A stretch of DNA of 64,000 nucleotides from Apostichopus japonicus. Taxonomy: Eukaryota > Echinodermata > Holothuroidea > Aspidochirotida > Stichopodidae. The notes under the pieces are model-generated. The model saw only the letters and a list, made by a program, of their open reading frames with translations. It was not told the origin of the DNA and did not search any database. A program made the translations under genes and the position numbers. Positions 1-15,452 of this stretch are shown one piece after another (the stretch's first letter is position 1; every line of letters begins with the position of its first letter). The stretch lies in NCBI RefSeq assembly GCF_037975245.1, contig NC_092571.1, positions 9,929,917-9,993,916 on the forward strand, given 5' to 3'.

Positions 1-3000
1 ACTATAATTTATCGTATTTTAAGGTAACTTCTAAGGGCTACCAGACAATTCTTTAAGGACACTTATTTATATATACTTATTAATATTTGGTTTATCGCTC
101 GTACAGAATATCTATACAAGTATTACATTTGTCAAGGATTCAATATCTCTATTTTACACCACCTTTGAAGATGTGTTAACATTTTATCCAGGAAGGAAAT
201 TCACTTTCTAAATATATTATTGAGAAAGATAATATTTATATGCAAGACGTGAAATTTAATAAAATATTTCGCAATGTTTTTATATTATTTTGTTTTCGAA
301 TAATCAAACAGTCTTCTTTCAAACGATAAACTTGAATAGCTTTACTAATAATACAATTTTTAAAAAGACTTTACGCACTCAAGTCACAGAGTTCGTAGAT
401 GCCTGTCATAATCAAGAGGAAAAAAATTAACCATAAAACCATAACAAATAGTATTCGTTTGAAACATTTCTAAATTATATTAGATTAGATTTTGGAGTGT
501 GGGGTGGATCGGTGAGAGGGGGGGGGGGTTGGGAAGTAAACCATTTGATTGAAACCTCAAACGTTTAAGTTTGCGAGACTTATATTAAAGGCAACATTCG
601 AATTCGATATCCATAGCTTCTCCTGCACCACACCCCGCCACACACACAGAGCACAAGGTATTATTTAGTATAAAAATGTGAACTGCACAACAACCCCGGC
701 TCCATTCTGCAGAATTTCCCAATAGCATAGTGACTGAATTAATCAATTTGGTTATTACTCTTTGGCTATTTCTAATTAATAGCGACCTTGTGTTTAAAAT
801 TTAGTGCAAAGCTTCTGATTGGTTCGCAAACCTTTTAAATTCATATTGAATGAACTGGTAGGTATTTGGTATACTAGTGTAACAGATTACAGTATGCCCA
901 AATGCACGATATTTTCCAACCCGATAATGTCATATAGGTTGAGTCACGCTTAACGTATGATTACTTTAGGCAAAATTTAAATCTTCATACGTTATAGAAA
1001 AGAAAAGAATTAAGAGATAATATTTTTTGGCGCAAGCTATTGCAGATTTCACAATATTTAGTCTCATAAATTCTAATTCTCTTGTGGTCCCTTAAGGCTA
1101 GATTGATAATGACGTCGTGAAGAGCATGTCTGGAATTTTAAAGTGAAGCCATTGTTTTACAAATTCTAATAGCCAAACGAAAGCATGTTCTTTTAACCTT
1201 ATACATAAACACCCTCTAGTGACATCCAACATAAATAGTTCGTGACAAGTTTTAAGTGCATTGTGGCATGTTATTTGAGTTGATGAAAGCCTTATGTTTT
1301 CTTTTTGAGCTTTGTGTTACATCTGAGGAACTGACCTGATGAACTGTTAGACTTAGTAGACCAGTCACTTTAACTAATGATCCTCTTGTTTTTAAGAGGC
1401 ATATTTTTTTTTTATGAACAGTGCACAGAAATACAATATGGAGTAAGAGTGGAGCGTTTTAACGATTGTACTATCTGCCTAAAGTCATTCTAAGAAACAA
1501 AGAAAGCGACTACAAATACAATCAATTGATATTAACATACTGCATTCATCACCCGGGTCTGTAGACAGTTGAAAAAAAAAAACAGGGAAAAGGGAATGGT
1601 TTGAAGTCACTGTAATACTGTTGAAAGGCTATACAACTATACAATCACATTGCTAATATAATTCAACAAAACCTACTGTTCATTATAAAATATACGCCAT
1701 TAATTTTCACACAATGTAAAGAATACTTGTGGAATTACAATGACGTAAAGAAATGAGAAGCTGATATTGTGAATTCATACGGGTTAGAGTGAAGAATACA
1801 AATAAGAAAAAAATAGCTGTGGTGTGGGTAGATTTACATGATATATGTAACGAATATAACGGTTACCGAGGTTATTACTATACCAGTATACGGCGGACAC
1901 AATTAACATTTAAAGTGGGTATCTAAATACCTCTAAGCACCTCTAAAAAAATCTACTTTTGAATATTTTTCATAAAAAACGGCCAAAGCAGCACTTTTTC
2001 AATACGTTTTTCTACTGTTCAAGAAAATGGCACTTTTAACTGTCATGATTTATTTCTCAACAAACGGATTTAGCAAGGAAAGAAAATGAAAGAGTGAACA
2101 TTTATTGACAAGAACGGCACTTCTCATTTATTTGCAGGAGCCTTTTTTCCCCTTCTCTTTTTAAAGATGGCTTTGGTGGGGTGAGGTGAATCATGTCATG
2201 AATGAAAACATTGAAGATAATATACGCACTTTTTAGGCAGCTTAATGGGAACTCTGTTAGGATCAAGACAAAAGAGTGATACAGAATAATTGTAACAGTT
2301 CACATTTCAAATCGTTCATTCTCTACTTTCATGCTATCATGCATGTTATTATTTTTAATATTCTAAATACAAAAAACTAGTTTAAGTTATACAAAAGTTT
2401 TACTATCAACTTAAAACAACTGCATGATCTGCTATCAATGGGTTACTATAGAAGCCATTTTCCCACGTTGGTATGCTCGTAATGATCAAAATGACCCCTG
2501 ACATTTGAACCTATGTAGGCACTAGATCCAATGACCGGGCACATACTAAGTGTTTGAAGTTAACCGATGGTGAAGGAGTAGTTCGCGAAACGACACTTCT
2601 CCCCCCTTACGCCCCCCCCCCCCCCCCTTACGCATATACCGAAATGACAAACGGCCAAAACGCATGAAGGATATCAGGTCAACCAAATGTTACATGATCA
2701 AATTAGGTCAAAAGTCAATTTGAGCTCAGTGAGGAGAAATTTAGATCTAATGATAAACAATAATATCGATGGACTTCACATTTGATGTGAGCAAGGGCAT
2801 ATGATGTAGGGCATACGTTACTATGACAATATAGGTACAAAATCCTTGGTTAGACGAGAAACGTTAATAAAAAAAACAGCTATTTGGTCATGACACGTAC
2901 ACCAAAATGACCGAAACCCTCAAACCCCTCTAACCCACATAACAATAACACCTCGAAGGCCACATGATCAATGGAGAGATCAAAGATCAAAGTAGGTCAG

Positions 3001-5255
3001 ATTCGTGTAAGAAAGAATGTGGCGAACTACTCCTCATTCTGAAACCTCAACCTTGATTGTTGAGTATATGACGATCGATGTGTCCCTAGATAGAAGTGGT
3101 CATATACCCAACTGTGGCCTGCAACTCCAGGGATTACCTATTTTTTACAACCTTTTAAAAGGATGAGAATGTTAGCAAGGCATACCCTAGTGAAAGTGAA
3201 CAAGATCATCCAGCATTCCCAACCCCACCCTACCCCACACCTCCATTTTCACTTCCATCCCTCCATGTTCCGCCTGTCTCTGCCTCCACCCATCTCTCAC
3301 CCTCTCTCTCCACCTTTTTTATGTCCTAGCACGCTTCCTTTCTCACAATATTTTAACATATGACTTCGTATTCTGATTTCGACAAACTTGTGTGTATAGT
3401 ATACAGTGTATAGTGGACGATCACCATATAATGTTATATCAAAGGAGCGTTTACCTTTTTAACTTTTAAGTATTAACGTTTCAATGACTTGTAACTTGGC
3501 AACAGAAATAATCAAACTAAACAACCATACGTGACCAAAGACGGTATTTATGTAACCATAATATACATACGATGTGCAAATTGTAATCCATAAACCCTTG
3601 CGGGTTTCTCCTACAGTTGTGGTCACTTAAGCGTCGTAAAAATAACTGCTGATTATTATTATTGTTGTTATTAATATTATTATTATTATTATTAATAGAG
3701 AGGATTAAGTGAATACTTACTTAAGCATTCACTCGCATAGCAGCCAGTCAGTGTGATCCATAAGAACGCGTACAGTTTCATGATTGGTTTTGTCGAATAG
3801 TATGTCGACCTGTAGACCAATTGCAATAATATATCAAAAGTGGAATCCGAAAAATGGATAAAGAGTCGGTACCAAGAAATTGAAAGGAGAAATGTCTAAA
3901 ATTTAATTATAATTAATAAATTATTCTACTGATTTATCAATGCAGATCAAGCAATGGATATGAAAAACATTATCCACGTCATATTGAAACAAACATACAT
4001 CAGGCATATTAATTTGTAAAGTAGAAAACCACACAATTTTACATAAAAGCAAAGAAGAATACTAGTATGCAACAAGTGTTTCTAAAGACAGATAAGGAAC
4101 GGTGAATCTGCGTGTATGTTTGTGTGTGCTTGGGGTGGGGGAGGGGGGTCTCTGTGTGTGTCCATGTCTAAACCTGACAAGTGGTGATATGGGACAAAAG
4201 AAATTCCTGTCACCAATTACCAAATAATAGCGAACAATAGTCATGGGTTGTATAGATAGGGAGTTGTAGAAGAAAGGTAAATGACATCGCTTGTATAGCT
4301 AATTCAATAGAAAAAAGTTTTGGTGTTTTTATGTGAATGGGGGGGGGGGTGATCGTTTGTTTGTGTGTGGCGAGGACGTGAGCTGGTGGTGGTGGCAGGT
4401 TGAGGTGGTTACATCATTCAAATTTAATGGGGGCATAGATGATGATCTTTCATGGGCAAAACATCGATAGGAGGGCACACTTGACACAGTGTTTTAATTT
4501 TAGTATATTCTACGATGATTTTAATCCGCCAAGTAAATGATTTTCCAAAAGGTAGGAAGAAGAGATATTCGGGTGCCATTTCGTTGAATTCACTAGAAAT
4601 AATAATAAATATTACGTTTGGTAATATATGTTAAATTGTTTGTAGTATATGTGTGGTGGGAAATTTGAGAGCACCTAAAACCACACTGCAATTGGAGAAC
4701 CTCGTGTAAATTGTTAATCACTGATCAGTGAATGGTTAAATTCACTGAACGCAAGATCTAAATAGCTGCTGTTCTATCTAAATATCTACTGTGTTGGTGG
4801 TGTTTGTTTGCGCAATCAGTCTCACCTAATACGATGTTGCTTACAGTAGAAATACTAAACTATTGGAGACCGTCCTTAAGTTAGATGGATTCTGATATTA
4901 TGGAACAGTACAGATGATTTATTTACAAACTTGAAGACACCTGGTGTAACTTCAATCAACCCGTGTAGTATTCACATAGAGGTATCTGACGAACAGATAG
5001 ATGCAGCTGTATACCGATTTCGCTTATGTCAGTAAGCCTTTTAGTACCTACTTCAAACATTCTTGTCTCAAGAATTGAATGTTAAAATGTTTTCTTGCAG
5101 TTTATTACACATTTCATTTTACCTTATTGGGTAAGACTATCTTATACCACCTGTTTGCCTAACAAATACTACACAAATTTAGGATTAATGAGTAATCAAT
5201 GTTTCTCTCATCACCTCTACGTTACCACCCAACCCTCCCCCCCCCCCCAACCTCT
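1..5255. other. Non-coding AT-rich stretch
   Basis: I see no exon, RNA gene or recognisable transposon here. The few open frames are short, low in complexity and lack splice context. Notable composition only: G or C homopolymers near 517-527, 2611-2627 and 4338-4348, and a degenerate TTA/ATT microsatellite at about 3650-3700. Confidence 0.6.
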
Positions 5256-5745
5256 CTCCACTCTCTATGTCTCTCTCTGATTAAAACTTAAATTCAAAAT
5301 AATTTTTTTAAATGATTGAAAAAATTATAACTTTGATGATTGTTAATATGTCGGTTTCATGCATCATTATTATGACTATAACCAACTATTTAGAATTCAT
5401 AAGGTTGAATAATTACTACTTTGATGATTGTTAATATATCGGTTTCATGCATCATTATTATTACTATAGCCTACACTCTCTATGTCTCTCTCCGATTAAA
5501 AATTAAATTCAAAAATAATTTAAAATGATTTAATACATTATTCTTATTACTATAGCCTACTATTTAGAATTCATAAGATTCACTAATTATAACTTTGATG
5601 ATTATTAATATGTCGGTTTCATGCATCATTCCTATTACTATAGGCTACTTCTTAGAATTCATAAGATTGAATAATTATAACTTTGATGATTGTTAACATG
5701 TCGGTTTAATGCATCATTCCTATTACTAGCCTACTATTTAGACTG
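5256..5745. repeat. Degenerate ~90-bp tandem repeat
   Basis: A unit containing the core ACTTTGATGATTGTTAATAT followed by a TCGGTTTCATGCATCATT-like stretch recurs at about 5329, 5420, 5597 and 5686. Most copies end in a conserved TTAGAATTCATAAG segment. Between the second and third copies about 60 bp, including CTCTCTATGTCTCTCTC, is a second copy of sequence at 5263-5320, so the array has also undergone a larger internal duplication. No coding potential. Confidence 0.75.
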
Positions 5746-8155
<2,410 letters not shown>

Positions 8156-9752
8156 TGCTTGGGAATATATCAAAATGCAGATTTGACATATGTTTTATAT
8201 GATAGGCACCGCAGAATCTATGAAGAATCTATTAACCTTACATTATCATTCACTTTACCAAAGTAGAAGTATTGAAGCTCTGATCAAATATCCTTGTTTT
8301 CAATTTTTGTATGTAACGTTATATACTTTAGCTGGTATATTGCTTATACACAAATCTCAACCTAGCTAAGACTCGTTTTGTCTTCCTTCTTGAAGATCTA
8401 CTTGATATGATAGGTCAGAGCTGGTATAAACGTTTGTGTGTTGTTTTTGTACTTTATTATAATTATATCTTTTCAAATAAGCATCTGTAGCTTTATTTGA
8501 ACCGTATTCAGATTTCAGGAAGTGAATGACTATATACGAGGTCTACTACACACAAAGTCAACCGTTATTCTTTTCCATCTTGAAATCTCGTTGGGCTGGC
8601 ATAACATTTGATGGAATGTCTTTACCTTTCTTTCTTTTTGACTTTATCTTTTTGGCAACATTTGCGTTGGTTTATAGAACTGCGTAAGTACTGCAGGAAG
8701 CATGCGACTGTGTTTCAGAATTGAATAGGTTATCCCTTCTATTGTATCGCGTAATACATTAAGGGTTTTCTTTATAACAAAAACAGCTTTATGTAATGAG
8801 ACTAAACCATACGATGGCGTTATCGTTTTATGACCTCGACCACCATACCTTTTGAGCTTAAACATATTATGGAGCATGTGTTCATCATATACGCATTGGG
8901 CGTGTGTTGAACATAATTTTGTTCGTGGATTGATCATGCATGCCTCTTAAAATGTACAATCAGAACCTGATTGTAATCCAAAACCATTGTCTGAGTTTGA
9001 AGTAGCCAGGCCGGACGAGAAGGGGTCTAGGCGCTTCATGCCTCGGCCCGGATCGGTTTGGAGGTCTGAAAAAGTATGGGATAAGAAATAATGTATTATG
9101 ATTTACATACTATACTTGAGAAAATTATTAAAAATGAGGCTTCGTGACATATATTAGTTATCTCCAACCTGGCTCTCGGTGCCCAGGAAGGAGCTGGTCG
9201 TGATTTATTATTCTTTGGCCCTGTTTAGCGTTCAAATGGTTTTAAAATACTATTTAACTAGATGCCATTTCCTAAAAATAATGTTTAAGCCTTCAGAGAA
9301 GAAGGAGGGTTGGTTGGTTTGGTGTGAAGGTGGGGTTGAATAAAATCTTTACTCTATAAATGTGTTACCCCCCCCCCCCCCATGTATTTATTTCTCCAGT
9401 ACCTCTGGCTCACTTCAGTTGACTTGAGTTAGCTCCCAACATTGCATGTGGTTGGGTTGTGCAATGACGTAGTACACATGTAGTAACCATATAGTCTTTA
9501 CCCAAGTAACCCCTTCCTCTCCACAAGGATCACATTTCTTTTGCATACCCACGTGAACCAACGTAATTCGTCACCACGATGATATAGCAACTGCTGTATA
9601 CGAACGTTATACCTACCAGATGAGGTGTGTCAGTAGGACTGTTATAAATGCGACATAATATATGCGGTTACGTGAACCTAACGCTGTGCGGTTAACGTTT
9701 GTATTTCGAGAAGTTTATCATATACAGCTTTGGTATATTCTCCAAATATCTA
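8156..9752. other. Non-coding stretch
   Basis: No recognisable gene. One minus-strand open frame of 97 codons (8644-8937) has no family resemblance I can name and no splice or start context that supports it. A C-run lies at 9369-9380. Confidence 0.5.
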
Positions 9753-9975
9753 CAGGCGCGTATCCAGGGGGGTGTTGGGGGCGCGCGCCCCCCGGGTAAG
9801 GAAAAGAGGAGAGAAAAAAAAGAGAAGAAAAAAGGGAAAAAGAGGGGGGGGGGAAGAAAAGGAGGAGAGGAAGGAAGGGAAAAGAAAAAGAAAAAGAAGT
9901 AAGAGCGAAAAAGGAAAAAAAGGGAGTAAAAGATAAACGTCAAGACCTCGGGAAGAGAAAGAGGAACAGTTATAA
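9753..9975. repeat. hAT-like terminus followed by a polypurine tract
   Basis: The sequence CAGGCGCGTATCCAGG at 9753 looks like a hAT-type terminal inverted repeat. It resembles the reverse complement of the terminus ending at 24673. It is followed by a G-rich block and then about 180 bp (9790-9972) that is almost pure A and G on the plus strand. No matching opposite terminus was found, so this is either a solo end or a truncated element. Purine/pyrimidine mirror-like tracts of this kind can form triplex DNA. Confidence 0.55.
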
Positions 9976-12900
9976 TAACAGCGCTGATAGCTATTATATA
10001 CACAGGGTAGCCAGTGACAGATCGAGGATTACGTAGGGGACGTGCGCCTCACCCTACCCCTTGGAAGTAAGATAGAACACAGGGAAAATCTTGTATCGTT
10101 TACGAAATAAATATTTAATTCTGACGGCATCACTGAGTTGTTCGATATCATAGTCCCACAAACAAAACATCCTTGTTTTATTTATAATTTGGAAAATAAA
10201 ATGCAATTATCGTTTAATATGGTCATAAGTGTCGAACATGAGGGCATTTTACAGAGAATTATGTCCCATCCCACAGCCCCCCCCCCCCCCTCCCAACCGA
10301 ACTGGCCACATTCGGTTCCACAAACATAACGTTTGTCATAATATAAAATAGTAGCTATAAGTGAGATAACTAAACAACTAACAGTTAGAAGACGGTTAAA
10401 TGAACTAAATCACCCTGATATCACATATTGATTCTCTTTTTGAATAAACTATTTATTTGGAGGTAGCAGATGAGGTGACATTATATAAAGTTTCGGTCCC
10501 CTGATTAGAGCAATACGTTGTACTCTACTCGTTCCGTCTTTAATTGTTATGTAGACCATTGAGAATTGCTATTCCTTTCTAGCTTTCTGTTGTGAGTGTG
10601 GGCGGTGTGTGTGTGGGGGGGGGGGGGTAGGGGTGGACAGTGCTAAATATGTAAATGTGAAACCCAATAGTGTGCATATTGTGCGAATTTAATTATTGTT
10701 ATACTATGAGGCAACAAACATTACTTCAATAATTGTGTTATTATTACAAACTAAATAGTGGGCCAGCTCTTTTTGGATTTCATGATGAAATGAGGGAGAT
10801 AATGTTTAAATCGAAAATTCTTTTTGAGGAATTCTTTGCACGATTTGATATCATAAGGAGATCTTTCCTATCCATCTTGATCTTTTAATAGTTGTGTTGA
10901 AGGAGAAGTCACATGTAAAGCATAATGTTACAAGTACACAATAACTGCTAGTATTCTGGCCAACGTCAAGGGCTGGATTTATCACAGCGTCATACGCAAA
11001 TTTTACTTACAGAAATGGATGGTAACGTGTTAGAGCAATCATTCAGGAAAGTTATGTCTAAATTGGCGAACAAGAAACTAATTTCTTCAGCTCGCGATAG
11101 CATATAGTCTACAACGCATTAGTGACTAAATTCACATCACACTTGAAAAGGCAATTTGATATAACAATACAAGTGAATGTTACAGGGTAGTTTAATACTG
11201 GTGTGAGGGAGCTGTTTCCGTAGAGTAAAACACTGAATATCCAGATCGTAGACGACAACATGTGGTGAAAGATAACCAACAAGAAGAGCTGCAGGTTTAA
11301 AAACTGCAGGAAATTTCAACGGGGTGTTTATTTTACGAAAAGCTTATAAATTATAAGGAAATATGTTGACGTGAATGTTCCATTTATTTTGCAAATCTAC
11401 ACAATGGAATCTGTGGCGACAAAAATTGTATATTATTACTGGAGCGTTTCGAAGTTGTAAGCAGTTGAGATGTTTCCAGAAAGGCCACTCATATGACATA
11501 ATAGTATATGCGTCACTATTATGGACTCTGGTCCCCAGTCGTTGGTTATAAAGGTCTCTTCTTCACTCAGAACGATACAGTTAACCGGTCAGTGTAGATA
11601 TCAGCGGCTTTCTCGTATAATATCAATCGGGGTTTTTATATGATGAACAACAATGGAGAGAAAAGCAGGTGGAAAGTTCATATGCCTGTAAATTAATGAG
11701 AAAATATTTTATTTACACAAACATCTTCCTAATTCTTATTGGATAGACCTTTGCCCCTAATTATGTTTGCCTCACTACCAATTTCATTAAGAAGGATACT
11801 TGTCTTTTATAAGTGTAACACGAAAAAAATTTCCTTGTTGTTGAAATATTTCAGAATCAACCCTACTTATCTCAACCCGTAAAAAATTCAAACAAACCAC
11901 AAAAAAAAGGGGTTATAAGTTTATTTTACTACGTTCACCGATCAAGGCTCTTTATCCAAGTTATCATTATCAATACCAAAGTATTGAAGAGGTGTGAATT
12001 TTCAGTAGTATTTAATAGATATCAAACACAATCATCAATTAAAAAACCAAAACAATGCATTGCTTTCGGGATTGCCAATTTGGTGCGATGTCCTATTAAT
12101 TGCAGAGAAATGGAGTTTATCTAACGATTTTGATGGATGGTTATTTGTAAATTATTAGTAGATTCCCCGTATTTAATGCAACGTGAAATAATTATGTATT
12201 TCATTTAAAAGGTTTGCTATCTCTACCTGTGGTATGTTTTTGGTTTCGATGATAATCGTAAACTATGCATGAATGCAGGCGGAGAGTGTGTATGTGTGTA
12301 TGTATGTATGGACGCATGTGATATGAGAATTGAGCACATCTCCTGTGTATATCATGTATTGTTGTTTCAGTATTTTCCACGACTAATCGAGACCTGATAA
12401 CGTGGAAAATGTAATAAATAGGAAAATGGGTACAGTGCACAAAGAGGCGTGAAAATTTACGAGTTCTTTTTAGACCGACATGTATTCAATGTGCATCTAT
12501 ATACAGTATATATGACAGAACCCATCATTGTGTAGCTAGTGCAATTGATGCACACGACGGATTTGTTGCAAGTAATCAAATATAGCGCACCGCCCCCCCC
12601 CCCCCAATGTTACGATGAGTGAAGAATGCTCTGGCTTTTTTTAGTAGCCTTGTACGCTATCAATGAAATCGTAGGTCTCCTACTAAGACACCACCCTGCT
12701 CAGTAGCGTTGTGAGGGGGGGGGGGGACGGTCACATGCGCACAGCCTGTGGGGTTATGGGGTCGATATCACACGTTTTTTGAAGATGCTACCATTTCACA
12801 GTAATTAATTATTTAGGCCTATCTAACGAGGCCCTCAAAGGCTTGGAAACGAATCTACGCTATGTTGGGAGGGGTAGGCAGGGATGATAGCCAGGGCCGA

Positions 12901-13380
12901 GGGGCATCCCCCTGGAGTTAGAGCTAAGTCAATTACTTGAAAAGTCGGGCAATGCGGGTCCTATGGAAGATTTTCTCAGGAAAACATGCTTCAGCACATC
13001 CCCTTGTCCCCGTCGAGTGATTATCCTATGGGCAGAAGGGTGGTTTCCCAAATTCCCACACTTTATGAAAATACTCACTTGGAATTTTACTCTGACTAAT
13101 GATTCCGTGATCATTCATTGTTAAAACGAATTGCCTTAATTTTGCAAATTCTCCTTTTTTCGCGCATTAGTCACTGTATCAATACACTGAGAAAAACAAT
13201 TGAGGTATGCGACTTGCAACTTTTCTCCCCCCCTCCCCCCCCCCCAAAAAAAAAAAAAAACGCTGGGAAGGTAAAATTTTCATTTCTCGTGTCTTCAGAT
13301 CCTCGAAACACATGTCTGATAGACTTTGAACTGGTTCTGATTACTACCAACGAGACTAAGTTCAGATAAGCTTTTATATC
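9976..13380. other. Non-coding stretch
   Basis: No gene recognised. It contains C- and G-homopolymers (10274-10289, 10614-10627, 12592-12605, 12715-12726, 13226-13238) and a TG-rich patch near 12285-12310. Open frames here are short and random-looking. Confidence 0.5.
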
Positions 13381-14620
13381 GGGCTGTTACTTTGACTTCT
13401 GCCAAAGCCTATGGAGGAGGGTCCTACAGCTTGATTTGGCTGGCATATACAGGCGGACGCCTGAGGAAGCGAATCAGGAAGTTCATGATCATCGGCTACC
13501 TGCCACTTGCCCTTGTCAGGCTCAATTTCTGGGAATTGGTGACTAACAACTCCACTCAACGCCTGGTGGCTGGCTACCCTGCAAGGCAGCAGTTCATTCA
13601 ATACCTGTAGAATAACTACATCAGCGACAATGGAAACTTTCCTGCCTAGTTGTGGAATGTCTTCCATCGAGACAATGACACACGGGCAAACAACCATGTT
13701 GAAGGTAACTATAATATTTGGCATGGGTGGGGCCAGAGAAGGGACAGGGCTGCATCCCCTTCCCTATGAACCGCATATTTATAGAGCCACTGGGCATCTG
13801 CTACTAGGGGGTGGTGGAGAAATGTGGAAATGCTTGTGTTGAATTGCTAGAGTTTTTTTTGTGACGGTTGTAGAGATGTAAACATCTTGCTGGTAGGTTC
13901 AGGCATTCGAGAAAAAAAAATCAAATGAGACCGTACTTTAGAGAATTTTGGAGATATTTTCAAAAATCACGGATAAATGTAACTACAGATTTCTTTGAGG
14001 CTCCTGATTTGAGTCCTGTAATGTGTTAGCTAGTTGGAATTGATAGGGTCAGTTGATAGAAGTTTTGACTTTGCATTAACATTGAATCAGATTACACTTA
14101 GGGTGGGTCAGCTATTACATTTAGCTTTAATTTTTATTACATTTAGGGTGGGTATTACATTTAGGGTTGTTATTACATTGAGCGGTGATACACGGCTAAC
14201 GTGCTTTGTGTATGCCATGGGAAAAAATATTTTTAATTTTATAATTGAATAGACTTATCATACTTATTACACTTACTTGCCTGCCCTACCGTCGACTGTC
14301 TAGTATGGGTTAGATTTCCCTGTCAATCAGGATCATAATATGGATTTCTTCTCTTCAGGATTCCATCAGAGATGGAACAACATCATAGGCCGGGCCCACT
14401 GTCACTTTGGCTGTTCCTTCGGAAAATGAAGGATGAACAGCACCTGCTTGAGATCACTGTGGCTAGTGCCAGGAGAGGGGAAGCACCTCCCCACAGGAGG
14501 AAGACACTGGTGGACCCTGCAGCAACGGATAACGAGGCTACGGGATGAATACCTCAACGGTAAGCGGACACTGCAACGCTACTGGAATGCAGTAGTTTAT
14601 GTTATTAAATCGTACGTGTG

Positions 14621-14621
<1 letters not shown>
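13381..14621 (+). pseudogene. MULE-transposase (FLYWCH/MULE type) C-terminal pseudogene, two exons
   Basis: Exon A (about 13381-13704) gives segments such as CYFDFCQSLWRRV, then RKFMIIGYLPLALV, then LWNVFHRDNDTRANNHVEG. Exon B (14359-14621) continues FHQRWNNIIGRAH, then KMKDEQHLLEI, APPHRRK and finally LQQRITRLRDEYLNG...RYWNAVVYVI before a stop. This order (CxxFxQxxWRxV, YLP, LWNV...NNxVEGFH, E...PPxRR) is the C-terminal half of the MULE transposase domain in FLYWCH-type transposon proteins. The splice site is convincing: GAAG|GTAACT at 13704/13705 and TCTTCAG|GATTCC at 14358/14359 join in frame through the conserved VEGFH motif; the intron is 654 bp. Decay: in-frame TAG stops at about 13608 and 13650, and frame changes in both exons. 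The N-terminal FLYWCH and first catalytic parts are not seen upstream. Confidence 0.8.
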
Positions 14622-14683
<62 letters not shown>

Positions 14684-14685
14684 AC
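14622..14685. repeat. (TA)n microsatellite
   Basis: About 60 bp of pure TA directly after the stop of the MULE-like exon and directly before the SINE-like element. The repetitive peptides predicted across it are artefacts. Confidence 0.95.
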
Positions 14686-14689
14686 GCCA

Positions 14690-14830
14690 GTAGAATCACT
14701 GTGGTCGAGTGGTACGGACTTCGTGACACAAGATCTGGGGTTCGATTCCTACCTTCGCTTGATGAGTCCCAAAAGGACGAAACAGGTCGTGAAGTGGAAT
14801 TTTTCTGGTGTGTTATTCTTTATTCATTTA
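14690..14830 (+). mobile_element. SINE-like element with pol III A/B boxes and a hammerhead motif
   Basis: A tRNA-like head is visible: an A box-like TGGTCGAGTGG (about 14702-14712) and a perfect B box GGTTCGATTCC (14739-14749). Directly downstream lies a hammerhead ribozyme fold, annotated separately. The element sits between a (TA)n tract and a short (AT)n at about 14832. The arrangement, internal pol III promoter plus hammerhead, matches what is known for the schistosome Sm-alpha SINE and for small metazoan retrozyme-like elements. No long tail or clear target duplication is visible, so the exact ends are uncertain. Confidence 0.65.
14753..14794 (+). ncRNA. Type I hammerhead ribozyme motif
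   Basis: Stem I: CTTCGC (14753-14758) pairs with GTGAAG (14789-14794) over six pairs, including one G-U. Core: TTGATGA (14759-14765), where the usual sequence is CUGAUGA. Stem II: GTCC (14766-14769) with GGAC (14775-14778) around a CAAAA loop, the same helix as in classic animal hammerheads. Then GAAA (14779-14782), a very short stem III (AC/GT around AG) and a GTC cleavage triplet ending at C14788. Such short stem III motifs are known from Penelope-like and retrozyme hammerheads, which often work as dimers. The one oddity is T in place of conserved C3, which should weaken or abolish activity in this copy. Confidence 0.7.
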
Positions 14831-15014
14831 CTATATATATATGTAGCGGGCTCAAAAAGCAGGCTCCCCACCCCACAAAGTTCTGTTTTTAAACAATGGG
14901 ACTTCCCCTCATCAAACCATTTTAGCTTCTAGACAGTTCATCCTCTAGAAGCACCCCCATGTACATAATCAGAGATCCCGTCCGTCTGGAATGCAGACTG
15001 TCATAGGTTAGGGT

Positions 15015-15444
15015 CAGTGTTACCAGAGTTAGCGTTTTTACACTAGATCTAGCGTTTTTAGTCATTTGTGGGGTTCTAGCGCACGTTTTTTCTTATTTTG
15101 GTAATTCTACCGTTTTTTGCCTAAAACTAGTTAAATTTACCAAAAATTTACCACTTTTCAGATTTTTTAGACAAAATTCTTACTTGGAGACCCATCCAAA
15201 TTTATTTTGAGTATTTTTGCCCAATCTTCGGAATTTCCATATTTTTTTCAAATTTTCTGGGTCAGACTATCACTAAAATCAACTATTCAAAATCTATTTT
15301 GTGATCGGTGACCATTCATCCTACGAATCTGTGCTAAATTGACTCCAAACAACACGAATGTTAGGGAAACTACCATTTAGCGTTTTCTAGGGTTTTATTT
15401 TCGCAAATCTAGCGTTTTTTCGTCAACTGTCGCTGGTAACGCTG
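15015..15444. mobile_element. hAT-type MITE with perfect 8-bp target duplication
   Basis: A 430-bp element starting CAGTGTTACCAG and ending CTGGTAACGCTG, so the ends are inverted repeats with one mismatch in 12. It is flanked on both sides by GTTAGGGT (15007-15014 and 15445-15452), an exact 8-bp target-site duplication. CAG-starting ends with 8-bp duplications are the signature of the hAT superfamily. The interior is rich in GTTTTT/CTAGCG motifs and encodes nothing, so it must be mobilised by a transposase elsewhere. A young or well-preserved insertion. Confidence 0.88.
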
Positions 15445-15452
15445 GTTAGGGT

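Noticed and set aside
1335-1345. CTGATGAA sequence resembling a hammerhead core
   Set aside because: No stem II and no GAAA within range.
8644-8937. 97-codon minus-strand open frame
   Set aside because: No recognisable motif, no splice or promoter context.
9692-10003. Lys/Arg/Glu- or Phe/Pro-rich open frames on both strands
   Set aside because: They come from the polypurine tract and have no gene-like features.
9753-11245. Pairing of the terminus at 9753 with a copy of its flank (AATATCCA) at 11233
   Set aside because: No inverted terminus precedes the right flank, so the match is probably chance.
14538-14932. Open frames containing runs of Tyr-Ile
   Set aside because: Produced by (TA)n; only the part before 14621 belongs to the MULE-like exon.
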